Part shown: positions 6,754 to 14,786 of the stretch, one piece after another
Numbering within the stretch: position 1 is the stretch's first letter
Layout: each line of letters starts with the position of its first letter
Assembly: GCA_964445525.1 (NCBI GenBank)
Contig: CAYULA010000030.1
Span: forward strand, 1 to 44,742
Length of the DNA stretch: 44,742 nt
Direction: 5' to 3'
From: Penumbrarchaeum sp964445525
Lineage (GTDB): Archaea; Thermoplasmatota; Penumbrarchaeia; Penumbrarchaeales; Penumbrarchaeaceae
The notes under the pieces: generated by a model
What the model was told of the DNA's origin: nothing
The model's input: the letters and a program-made list of their open reading frames with translations, nothing else
The model's database searches: none
Translations under genes and position numbers: made by a program

Positions 6754-9456
6754 ATGGAAACCGGAATGAAAACAGGACAAATCCTCTTTGCGGGGATGTT
6801 GCTTTCTTTATTCCTTATTATGACAATACCGGGAAATGTGGTTTCATTGGATGTTCCAGAAATAAGCGATGGTGAAGGTCCGGGGGATAGCAACGACGGG
6901 CATTACATTCCCCTAGGTGATGGAGACCAGAGAGAGGAGCAAAAGGAGATACCGCTCAAGATCCAGGGAGTAGATATAATCGGCCACAGGGAACAGACGG
7001 CCTATCCAAACACTCCTTTTTTCATCAGAGTGAAATACTCTGCAATCGATCCTTTCAAATTGACTGTTCTGATGGATCTGGACGATCCGGAAATGCGGAT
7101 CGATTACAGTATAAGAACCAATGAATTCGAGTTCACAGAAGTGATCGAAAATTTCATCCATGTTGATAAAAATAATTCCAGAACCATATTCAATTCGACA
7201 ACCGGTAACTGGGAAACCGATGTTCACATGAAATTCAAGTGGACCATGGAGGAAGGTCGTTACTTCGGTATAGGTGTCATACTTGAGTCCGTGAACGGTC
7301 AAACGGATACAATGGACTTCAATAATGCATATGTTGTTGAAAATGATCTCAGGGTAAGGGGAGAGCCTGAAATTACCGCAGAGGATGAGTCATTCATCAC
7401 ACCAGACGGTTTCCTCAAAGGTGGCTCCTTCATAAAAATGTCTGGAATATCCGTGACTTTTCAGGGTACGGACCAATTTCATCCCGATCCTGAAGACATC
7501 ATGATGGGAATATTTGATTCCAACGGCAGGGTCTGGAATTACAAACCTTCATACAGATCACAGCTTTCCGATATTCAATTCTCCTTCAGGACCCCGAAAG
7601 GGGAAGGTCCGGAAAGGTTTACTTTCCGTGTTTTTCAGACACCGGAGAATTGTGATGTGGACGGCAACGGAACATTCCAATTCATCCTTGACTCCAAACC
7701 ACCGGCAATGGGAGATCTTAGGAATAGAGAAGAAAACGGAAGGATAGAACTCGACATGGAGGTCAAGGACTCCGGTTCCGGAATCGATCTGTCAACATTG
7801 AGAGTCAGATTGTCGCAGCGGGAAGGGAAATTGATAAAGGATTGGTTCACACCTGCCGACCTGATTATTGAGGAAAACAGGATCAGGTTCTATATTGAAT
7901 CCGATGTCAAGGGCGACCTGACACTGGAGGTAAATATTAAAGACAGGGTAAACAACGGCAGAGAGGAACCCAAGATGTTCTATTTCAGCACCTTGCCCGC
8001 TGAAAGACATGATGTCTCGGTGGCAAAGGAAATCGACGTGAGTATGGATCCCATCATAGAAATGAACACCATTCACTTCACGGCACACATAAAGAATTCT
8101 GGTACAATTGATGAACAGGAGCTCATGGTTGACATCCTTTTGGACAATGAACTCTACAGAAGATTGAAAATGGAAAATCTGCTTGCCGGAACCTCAAGAG
8201 AGATAGCCTGGGATTGGACTGCAGACAGGGAAGGTTCCATATTTACCGTAAAACTGGACCCCCTGGGTCTTGTGGAGGATATTTATCCCGATGACAACTG
8301 CGCAACCATACAAATCCATCCCGAGTACAGAGATCTGACCGTGAGATCCGATTACCTTCTTCCCTCGAATTGGAAGGCAGCGGAAGGAGAGGTAATAACT
8401 CTATCAATGATGGTGCTGAACACCGGAAGTATAGGCACCGATCAATTCAAGGTCCAGGTGAGGGAGGGTTCAACCTTCCTCGGACAGTATATTGTTAACA
8501 GGATGGAAGCCGACTCATCGAGGGAGCTTGACATAGAGTGGATAGTGGATTTCGATGTTGAATACATCGATGTCCTTGTGGATCCCTTCAACGAGATAAC
8601 CGAAAGCGTTGAAGGAAACAATAAATTGGTATTGGAAAATCCTTTCTACGACCCCTCTGATCCGAAAAAGGAAGAGGAAAAGGAAGATACGGATCCCATT
8701 TCCCCACCGGCGGAGGAGGTAAATGATAAAATAGATGATCAAACGGGAAACAATGATGAGGGAGGTACCATATGGAAGGGACCGGAAAAAGAGAAGGAAG
8801 ACAAGGAAGGCTCTTCCATCCAGCCTGTGCCGGAAATACCTCGGGAAAAACCTCCCATGGAAAACGATCCCCCCTCTATCATGCCTTTGATCCTTCCTTC
8901 GGTAATAGTCACTGTTACACTGATGATCCTCGGTGGTTCCCTCGCGCTTCTCAGGATCGAACCTGCCAGATATAAATGGACCCTGCTTCTGATACCTCTT
9001 TATTCCAAATTGAAGAAGTCCAAGATAGAAAAGGGTGTTAGGTACGAGCTTTTGGGTTACATCAAGGCGAAGCCGGGAGCCAATTATACCGAATTGAAAA
9101 GGAACCTGGACCTGAATGACGGGTCCCTTGTTCATCATCTGAGGGTACTGGAAAGGGAGGAGAAGATCTACTCCAAGAAGATGGGAAAATACAAACTTTT
9201 TTACGCTTCCACATACAGAAGGAAGCCAGTTATTGAGGATTACATCTCTCCATTCCACCAGAGGATACTACAGATAATTTCCGAAAATCCCGGTATAGTT
9301 CCCAAGAGACTCTCCGGCATGCTTGACAGAAGCCAGACCGACATCTCCTATCATCTGTCCGAGCTTTCCAGAAGCGGTTACCTAGAGAAGATCAAGAAGG
9401 GCAGAAATATACATTATTACATCAACAAGGAATTGATGAATGCACTGTTGAATTGA
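6754..9456 (+). CDS. Membrane-anchored regulator: CARDB ectodomain plus two cytoplasmic winged helices
   Basis: A 900-residue one-component sensor-regulator. Residues 1-31 form a signal peptide or anchor. The extracytoplasmic part is beta-rich and ends in two CARDB-like domains (about 419-525 and 530-630; each contains the ..VEDIYPDDN.. or ..ITESVEGNN.. type of turn). A charged, proline-rich linker (about 640-705) precedes one membrane segment at about 711-736. Two winged-helix domains follow: about 763-818 (NYTELKRNLDLNDGSLVHHL) and 835-895 (PKRLSGMLDRSQTDISYHL), both of the archaeal ArsR/MarR-like type. An outside signal is thus linked to DNA binding at the membrane. AAGGAG lies 10 bases before the ATG. 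The target genes are unknown. Confidence 0.82.
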   Translation: METGMKTGQILFAGMLLSLFLIMTIPGNVVSLDVPEISDGEGPGDSNDGHYIPLGDGDQREEQKEIPLKIQGVDIIGHREQTAYPNTPFFIRVKYSAIDPFKLTVLMDLDDPEMRIDYSIRTNEFEFTEVIENFIHVDKNNSRTIFNSTTGNWETDVHMKFKWTMEEGRYFGIGVILESVNGQTDTMDFNNAYVVENDLRVRGEPEITAEDESFITPDGFLKGGSFIKMSGISVTFQGTDQFHPDPEDIMMGIFDSNGRVWNYKPSYRSQLSDIQFSFRTPKGEGPERFTFRVFQTPENCDVDGNGTFQFILDSKPPAMGDLRNREENGRIELDMEVKDSGSGIDLSTLRVRLSQREGKLIKDWFTPADLIIEENRIRFYIESDVKGDLTLEVNIKDRVNNGREEPKMFYFSTLPAERHDVSVAKEIDVSMDPIIEMNTIHFTAHIKNSGTIDEQELMVDILLDNELYRRLKMENLLAGTSREIAWDWTADREGSIFTVKLDPLGLVEDIYPDDNCATIQIHPEYRDLTVRSDYLLPSNWKAAEGEVITLSMMVLNTGSIGTDQFKVQVREGSTFLGQYIVNRMEADSSRELDIEWIVDFDVEYIDVLVDPFNEITESVEGNNKLVLENPFYDPSDPKKEEEKEDTDPISPPAEEVNDKIDDQTGNNDEGGTIWKGPEKEKEDKEGSSIQPVPEIPREKPPMENDPPSIMPLILPSVIVTVTLMILGGSLALLRIEPARYKWTLLLIPLYSKLKKSKIEKGVRYELLGYIKAKPGANYTELKRNLDLNDGSLVHHLRVLEREEKIYSKKMGKYKLFYASTYRRKPVIEDYISPFHQRILQIISENPGIVPKRLSGMLDRSQTDISYHLSELSRSGYLEKIKKGRNIHYYINKELMNALLN

Positions 9457-9466
9457 TTCAATAAAT

Positions 9467-9910
9467 CTATTCTTCCACCAATCCGTATACTCCGTATTTC
9501 GGTGAAAAAATAATCCCGTTTTCCGACAAATTCATCAGTATTTCTTCCAATTCTTCTTCCTTCATGCCGTATTTCCCCATTGATTCGAGGATCTGGCAAA
9601 ATGTAGAAATCCTTTCGGATAGAAGATCCAGTATCATGCCTTCCTTGTGCTTTTTACTGACAACTCCTTTTTCTTGTTCAGCATAGGATTCGAGAAGCTC
9701 CCGGCTCAAAGAAGACTCCCCTTCCTCCATCTCACCGCTCTTGATGTCCCATATCCTCTTTCTCATCTCTTCCTGGTTTTGAAAGGGACCTATAACCGAT
9801 AATTTTTCAAGAGAATTTCTGGTTCCGCAGTTTCTACAGGATGCTGTTTTATGGCCAAGCTCTATTCCCTGCAGCCTCCCGCATCTGGGACACCGGACGA
9901 TACCGAACAT
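9467..9910 (-). CDS. Zinc-ribbon protein with MCM-like C-terminal winged helix
   Basis: A 147-residue protein with an N-terminal zinc ribbon, CPRCGR (near residue 7) and CRNCGTRN (near 26), similar to small archaeal DUF1922-type ribbons. A charged helical middle follows, then a C-terminal winged helix ending in EELEEILMNLSENGIIF and a P-x-x-G-x-Y finish. That end closely resembles the last 40 residues of the MCM encoded next door. ATG 9910 is preferred: the frame is open to a TTG at 9922, but a TATA-like box near 9930-9942 would give a leaderless start at 9910. It is head to head with mcm, so the two may share a control region. Function unknown; a DNA or replication role is inferred. Confidence 0.7.
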   Translation of the reverse strand: MFGIVRCPRCGRLQGIELGHKTASCRNCGTRNSLEKLSVIGPFQNQEEMRKRIWDIKSGEMEEGESSLSRELLESYAEQEKGVVSKKHKEGMILDLLSERISTFCQILESMGKYGMKEEELEEILMNLSENGIIFSPKYGVYGLVEE

Positions 9911-10073
9911 ACTTACTATCAATGTGAACTATGTATTTAATCGCCCAACATTCACTTTCTCCCTACTCCCAGGTCAACCCTTTTATTTCCAGTATTTCCG
10001 ATGGAACAGATGGATAAAAATACCCGGGTGAACTTTGGGAAGCTCCCGGGAGACAGAACAAGGAGATCCCAAG

Positions 10074-12200
10074 ATGGACCGTTTTATCGATGAGGAAACC
10101 GTATATCAACTGTGGCTCGATTATTTCTCTCTGAGGGACCTATCCACTAGGATAAGATTCATTGCGGATAATTTTCCCCAGACGAGGTCCCTTTTGTTGA
10201 ATTTCAGGGACATCTTCCAGTTCAGCGGAGAATTGGCGGAGGTCATACTCGACAGACCTGAAATGGCTGTAAGGGTCGGAGAGGCAGCTATAAGCTCCCT
10301 TCAGGAGCCGGATCAGAAGGTCGGGATCAATCTAAGGATAAATGAACTGTTCAAGAACGAAAAAATAAACATAAGGGACCTGAGAGCCGAAAACCTGTCC
10401 AAGTTCATTTCATTGGAGGGTATCGTCAGGAAGGTTACTGAGGTCAGGCCCAAACTACTGGTGGGCTCCTTCAGCTGCACATCTTGCGGATTCAAGCAGG
10501 AGATCGAACAAGATCCCTTCCATTACACCGAACCCCTCGAATGTACCAAGGATGAAGGGGGTTGCGGAAAGAGAGCGGGTTCCACGACATTCAAATTCAA
10601 CATAACCGAATCGCTTTTCATAGATTCCCAGAAGATCGAGATACAGGAATTTCCCGAAGGCCTGAGGGGAGGGGATCAACCACAGAGGATCTCCATCATA
10701 CTGGAGGATGATATATGCGGCGAGGTCTCCCCTGGCGACCGTATCTCCATAACAGGAGGACTGAAGGCGAAACAGAGGAAAGACGGACAGACAAAGGCCA
10801 CCGTCTTTGATATCTATCTCCACGGGAACTGCATTGAATCCAATGATCAGGTATACAATGACATGGAACTGACAGAAGAGGATATCAATACAGCAAAAAA
10901 AATGGCCAAGGACCCGATGATTTTCAACAAGATAGTGAGCTCCATAGCACCTTCAATATTCGGTCTTGAACACATCAAGGAATCACTTGCCCTGCAGTTG
11001 TTCGGAGGTGTCACCAAGGATTATCATGACGGCTCCAGGGGAAGGGGAGACATCCACCTTCTGCTGGTGGGAGATCCGGGAACAGCCAAATCGCAGCTTC
11101 TGACCTACATGAGCAAGCTTGCTCCCAGGGGTATATTCACTTCAGGAAAATCAACCTCGGCCGCAGGACTGACCGCGGCGGTTGTCAAAGACGATTTCGG
11201 AGAAGGGAGGTACACCCTTGAAGCTGGAGTCATGGTACTCGCCGATATGGGTCTGGCCTGCATCGATGAAATGGACAAGATGACGGAATCCGACAGATCG
11301 GCAATGCACGAGGCGATGGAGCAACAGACAGTTTCCATAGCGAAAGCCGGGATTCAGGCAACTCTTCAGAGCAGGTGCTCGGTCCTGGGAGCCGCCAATC
11401 CCAAACAGGGAAGGTTCAGGATAGGTCAGCCCAAGCATGAACAGATCAATCTTCCCCCTCCTCTCAGATCGAGATTCGACCTGATTTTCACCATAACGGA
11501 TGAACCGAAGGTCAACGAGGACAGAAGACTGGCCAATGCTGTTCTCGAAAGACACTGGATCGGAGAGCTCAAGATGTCCGAATCCATCGGAGACACAAGA
11601 CTTCAAACCATCATCGAGTCAGGGGAGGACCTGCTTGAAAAGGTCAAGCCACATTTCGATCCAGAGATATTAAGGAAGTATGTGGCCTATGCCAAGAGGG
11701 AATGCTTCCCGGTTCTTACAGACGAGGCAAGACAGGAGATAATGGAATTTTACGTTAATCTGAGGGCGGACAATGCCACATTCGGAAGCGAGACAGGGGG
11801 AAGTGTGGCATTAACGGCAAGACAGCTGGAGGCCCTGGTAAGAATGGCTGAGGCTTCCGCAAGGATCAGATTATCGAACAACGTAAGCAAGCAGGACGCA
11901 AGGATGGCGATCGAACTCATGAGATTCTCCCTGAAGGATGTTGCAATGACCGAGTCGGGTACCTATGACATAGATGGTGTCCTGGGAGGGGGTTTCAAGA
12001 GCCAGAAGGACAAGATGTACGAGATAGTCAGGATTATTAAAGATAATAAGAAGGAGGAAGGCAGGATAACCAAGAAGGATCTTGTTACAAGGGCCGCGGA
12101 GATGAACATTGACGAGCACGAGCTTGAAGGATACCTCAAGAAATTGCAGGATGAGGGGGCCATTTTCGAACCCAGAACTGGTGAATACTCGGTACTTTAA
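10074..12200 (+). CDS. mcm: MCM replicative DNA helicase
   Basis: The replicative helicase, which works as a hexamer unwinding DNA 3' to 5' at forks. The N-terminal domain carries a zinc ribbon (C135, C138, C157, C164). The AAA+ core has Walker A GDPGTAKSQ (K339), Walker B CIDEMDK (D398, E399), sensor 1 GAANPKQG and the arginine-finger segment LRSRFDL. A C-terminal winged helix ends the protein. No intein interrupts the core, although archaeal mcm genes often carry one. ATG 10074 is chosen because AAGGAG lies 8 bases upstream; a TTG start at 10035 would also be in frame. The 708-residue length is normal. It appears to head an operon with DUF424 (15-bp gap) and raSEA (30-bp gap). Confidence 0.96.
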   Translation: MDRFIDEETVYQLWLDYFSLRDLSTRIRFIADNFPQTRSLLLNFRDIFQFSGELAEVILDRPEMAVRVGEAAISSLQEPDQKVGINLRINELFKNEKINIRDLRAENLSKFISLEGIVRKVTEVRPKLLVGSFSCTSCGFKQEIEQDPFHYTEPLECTKDEGGCGKRAGSTTFKFNITESLFIDSQKIEIQEFPEGLRGGDQPQRISIILEDDICGEVSPGDRISITGGLKAKQRKDGQTKATVFDIYLHGNCIESNDQVYNDMELTEEDINTAKKMAKDPMIFNKIVSSIAPSIFGLEHIKESLALQLFGGVTKDYHDGSRGRGDIHLLLVGDPGTAKSQLLTYMSKLAPRGIFTSGKSTSAAGLTAAVVKDDFGEGRYTLEAGVMVLADMGLACIDEMDKMTESDRSAMHEAMEQQTVSIAKAGIQATLQSRCSVLGAANPKQGRFRIGQPKHEQINLPPPLRSRFDLIFTITDEPKVNEDRRLANAVLERHWIGELKMSESIGDTRLQTIIESGEDLLEKVKPHFDPEILRKYVAYAKRECFPVLTDEARQEIMEFYVNLRADNATFGSETGGSVALTARQLEALVRMAEASARIRLSNNVSKQDARMAIELMRFSLKDVAMTESGTYDIDGVLGGGFKSQKDKMYEIVRIIKDNKKEEGRITKKDLVTRAAEMNIDEHELEGYLKKLQDEGAIFEPRTGEYSVL

Positions 12201-12215
12201 TGGAGCGGTGATAAA

Positions 12216-12521
12216 ATGGAAAAATCGATATTGATGAAGGTTCACAGTACCGGCGGTGCAACGATAATGGCAATATGCGACGAGGATATTTTAGGGAAAA
12301 CCTTTCGAAGTGGTAAGTTAAAATTCCGTGTTACAGAAGATTTCTACGGCGGGGACCCGACTGAACCGGAAGTTATCTTGAGAACGATCCCCCAGGTTCA
12401 GAGTGTAAATGCCGTGGGAAAGGAATCAATAAAATTGCTTGTTCAGGCAGGATTTCTGGAGGAGAATTCCGTGATGGATGTGGGAGGAACCCTTCATGCA
12501 CAGGTCTATTCTGTTCGGTAG
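12216..12521 (+). CDS. DUF424 family archaeal protein
   Basis: A 101-residue cytoplasmic protein with the DUF424 pattern: AICDEDILGKTFRSGKL near residues 19-35, then a FYGGD turn, a V-N-A-V-G-K-E-S helix, and a final G-G-T-L-H-A-Q-V-Y-S strand. The family is widespread in archaea; as far as I know its biochemistry is not settled, with translation or tRNA links proposed. The ATG sits 15 bp after mcm with GGAG upstream. Its position between mcm and an archaeosine gene is consistent with a housekeeping operon. Confidence 0.88.
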   Translation: MEKSILMKVHSTGGATIMAICDEDILGKTFRSGKLKFRVTEDFYGGDPTEPEVILRTIPQVQSVNAVGKESIKLLVQAGFLEENSVMDVGGTLHAQVYSVR

Positions 12522-12551
12522 CTGTATAGCATTTGATCTGTTGGTGTAAAA

Positions 12552-13544
12552 ATGGATATTTCTGGAAGGAACAAACCCATCTCCGTCTGGACGGAGAGGG
12601 AAGTTATCGGGGGAAGAGAGGTAAAGGCGCTTGTGATGATACTTGACGGTCCGGGATGCTCATGGTGGAGAAAGAAGGGATGCACCATGTGCGGATACTG
12701 CAACGATATTCGTGAAGGCGAGATAACCCCGGACGATCTATTTGATCAATACCGAATGGCAATGAGAAAATGGGACGGACACCCGTATTTGAAAATTTTC
12801 ACTTCAGGGTCCTTTCTCGATCCAAAGGAGATCCCTCAAAAAGTACAGATGGATATCATGAGTTCGATAGGAACCGATTATGATGTCTCAAGGGTTTTGG
12901 TGGAGAGCAGGCCCGAGTTCGTCAATCAGGATGATCTAGCGGTTCTTTCAACCCATATGGACTCCCTGGAAGTTGCCATTGGCCTGGAAACCTCATCCGA
13001 TCCAATAAGAAGGGATCTAATCCACAAGGGCTTTGTCTGGGATCAGTTCATGAAAGCGGGAGAGACCATATGCGATCTGGGATTGGAGCTCAAGAGCTAT
13101 CTGCTGATGAAACCTCCTTTGATTGGGGAGAGTCAGTCGATTTCCGATATGATAGATTCGATCAGGGATATAGACGAAGCATTCCCGGGATCCAGGATAT
13201 CTGTGAACCCGATGAATGTCCAATCGAATACCTCAGTGGAAGGATTATTCAAGAGGGGACTTTACAGACCTCCGTGGTTGTGGTCATTGGTGGAGGTCCT
13301 GAAAAAGGCCTCTGGATTTTTAAATGGTAATACACACCTGATGTCATCCCCTACCGCGGGAGGAAAACGAAGGGGCACCCATAACTGCGGAAAATGCGAT
13401 GATGTTATCCTTTCCGCAGTATCCAAATTTTCCAAAATAAACGACTCCCATGAGCTCCCGGAGCCAATGAATTGCTGCGAAGATGAATGGAGAACTTATC
13501 TCAATGCAAGCAGAACGGATCCGATCCTGTCCAGTAAGATGTGA
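12552..13544 (+). CDS. Archaeosine biosynthesis radical SAM protein (RaSEA)
   Basis: Partner of archaeosine synthase: together they convert the modified base at position 15 of archaeal tRNA into archaeosine (known for the family). The radical SAM motif is visible as C36-x7-C44-x2-C47 in GCSWWRKKGCTMCGYC, the extended spacing shared by Elp3-like radical SAM proteins. The TIM-barrel follows with IGLETSSDPIRRDLIHKG (near residue 142-159). A later HNCGKCDD segment (near 278-285) adds cysteines that may bind a second metal. The length of 330 residues fits. It is the third gene of the mcm transcript, 30 bp after DUF424. The archaeosine synthase gene itself is not in the window. Confidence 0.88.
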   Translation: MDISGRNKPISVWTEREVIGGREVKALVMILDGPGCSWWRKKGCTMCGYCNDIREGEITPDDLFDQYRMAMRKWDGHPYLKIFTSGSFLDPKEIPQKVQMDIMSSIGTDYDVSRVLVESRPEFVNQDDLAVLSTHMDSLEVAIGLETSSDPIRRDLIHKGFVWDQFMKAGETICDLGLELKSYLLMKPPLIGESQSISDMIDSIRDIDEAFPGSRISVNPMNVQSNTSVEGLFKRGLYRPPWLWSLVEVLKKASGFLNGNTHLMSSPTAGGKRRGTHNCGKCDDVILSAVSKFSKINDSHELPEPMNCCEDEWRTYLNASRTDPILSSKM

Positions 13545-13636
13545 ATATTGGGTTTTTACCCTTTGAAACTGATTTATTTTTTTGATAATTCTTAAGAAAA
13601 ACATTATTTACCAACGCTTCGTTCGAATGGGACGAC

Positions 13637-14611
13637 ATGGTGATCGCAATGGAACCCGAGGAGGAGTTCGAATTCGAGTTCGACGAGGAAGAGGAGGATC
13701 TGGAGGAGGAAAAACCCAAGACAAAGAAGAAGTCCTCCAAGGGAAAGAAGAAATCCAAGAAATTGGAAGAAGATGACACCGAAGAGTCCGACGCTTCCGG
13801 GAAGAAAGCAAAGAAAGTTCCCATTCCCGAAGGAGTGAAAAAGAGGTTAAGAAAGGATATGAAGGACATATCCAAATTGAAAAATCAAGTTGAGAACCTC
13901 AAGGAGGATAAGGAATCCTATCAAAAGGAATTCGAGATACTTGAAGATGAACTGGAGTACCTGAGATCCGAGAAGGAGAAGATCGAAGAAGAGATGAACT
14001 CCAAGATTGCAATGATCAACGCACTGGAAAAAAAGCTTGACAGAAATCAGAAGGATTTCGAAAACTTCAAGAAGAGAAATGAAAATGAGATGGAAAGAAA
14101 AATCAAGATGGGTTCGAAGAAACTTATTCTTGGTATTATCGATGTACTTGACAATCTCGACAGGGCATTGGCAGATGCCAGAAAGAATGAATGGAAGTCA
14201 AGTGTCAGGCAGCTCATCGACGGGATCGAATCCATAAAGAAGGGAATGCTCAAGGTTCTTCATGAAAACGGAGTGGAGGTAGTGGACCCCCTCGATGATC
14301 AATTCGATCCAAACTTTCACGAGGCCATAGGAACGGTTGAGGATAGATCCGTGTTGGAAAATACCGTTGTCGATGTGGACGTGAAGGGTTATGTAATGGA
14401 AGGAATCGTCCTAAGGGCGGCAAAGGTTAAGGTCTCAAAGGGAGGAAAGCCCAGACCGAAAAAGGAAAAGGAAGAAAAAGAAAAAGAATCAAAGAAAAAA
14501 GATAAGAAGAAGGAGAAATTGGATGATATGGAAGAGATGGAATCATTGGAGGAAACCGATGAGGAACTGGAGGAGATCGAGGAACTCGTGGAGGGGCTGG
14601 AGGGCCAGTAA
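13637..14611 (+). CDS. grpE: GrpE nucleotide-exchange factor with long charged extensions
   Basis: Exchange factor that releases ADP from DnaK. Residues 1-60 are a very acidic then lysine-rich tail. A long coiled coil (about 75-150) leads to the GrpE core FENFKKRNENEM, then GIIDVLDNLDRALA, and the beta domain containing FDPNFHEAIG and V-x-x-V-x-x-x-G-Y-x-x-x-x-x-V-L-R-x-A-K-V-x-V-S (about 225-272). A lysine/glutamate-rich tail of about 50 residues closes the protein. At 324 residues it is far longer than the bacterial 190-210. Two starts are possible, ATG 13637 and ATG 13649; a TATA-like box near 13600 makes the first, leaderless one plausible. It precedes dnaK by 175 bp. Confidence 0.93.
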   Translation: MVIAMEPEEEFEFEFDEEEEDLEEEKPKTKKKSSKGKKKSKKLEEDDTEESDASGKKAKKVPIPEGVKKRLRKDMKDISKLKNQVENLKEDKESYQKEFEILEDELEYLRSEKEKIEEEMNSKIAMINALEKKLDRNQKDFENFKKRNENEMERKIKMGSKKLILGIIDVLDNLDRALADARKNEWKSSVRQLIDGIESIKKGMLKVLHENGVEVVDPLDDQFDPNFHEAIGTVEDRSVLENTVVDVDVKGYVMEGIVLRAAKVKVSKGGKPRPKKEKEEKEKESKKKDKKKEKLDDMEEMESLEETDEELEEIEELVEGLEGQ

Positions 14612-14674
14612 GGATAAATCGTCCAGTATCATAAATAATGGTGTTTTTTCTCAATTATTCCATTGATAAAAAAT

Positions 14675-14691
14675 AGGGAAATATATTTATA
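14675..14691 (+). promoter_or_regulatory. dnaK promoter (TATA box)
   Basis: GGGAAATATATTTATAG is a strong TATA box with a purine-rich element before it. It would start the transcript near 14712, giving a leader of about 75 bases before the dnaK ATG. Separate transcription of dnaK from grpE is therefore likely. Confidence 0.55.
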
Positions 14692-14716
14692 GTAACTGAT
14701 TGTTGAAAATTCAATG

Positions 14717-14742
14717 GTTTCCTCAAATTGTTTGAAGGAAAC
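14717..14742 (+). promoter_or_regulatory. Hairpin in the dnaK leader
   Basis: GTTTCC pairs with GGAAAC, and the inner TCAAA pairs with TTTGA with one bulged base, leaving the loop TTG. It falls at the start of the predicted dnaK leader, 32 bases before the ribosome binding site AGAGGAGGG. It might influence heat-dependent expression; this is inference. Confidence 0.4.
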
Positions 14743-14786
14743 TCAAGCGAAGGATGGTACATCATAATTATCAGAGGAGGGTTATA

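Noticed and set aside
8515..9258. 247-residue frame opposite the membrane-anchored regulator
   Set aside because: It is antisense to the linker, membrane helix and winged helix, and has no recognisable features.
10074..12200. Intein in MCM
   Set aside because: The Walker A, Walker B and arginine-finger regions, where archaeal inteins insert, are continuous and of normal length.
13501..13875. Serine-rich frame antisense to grpE
   Set aside because: It arises from the acidic GAG/GAA repeats of grpE read on the other strand.
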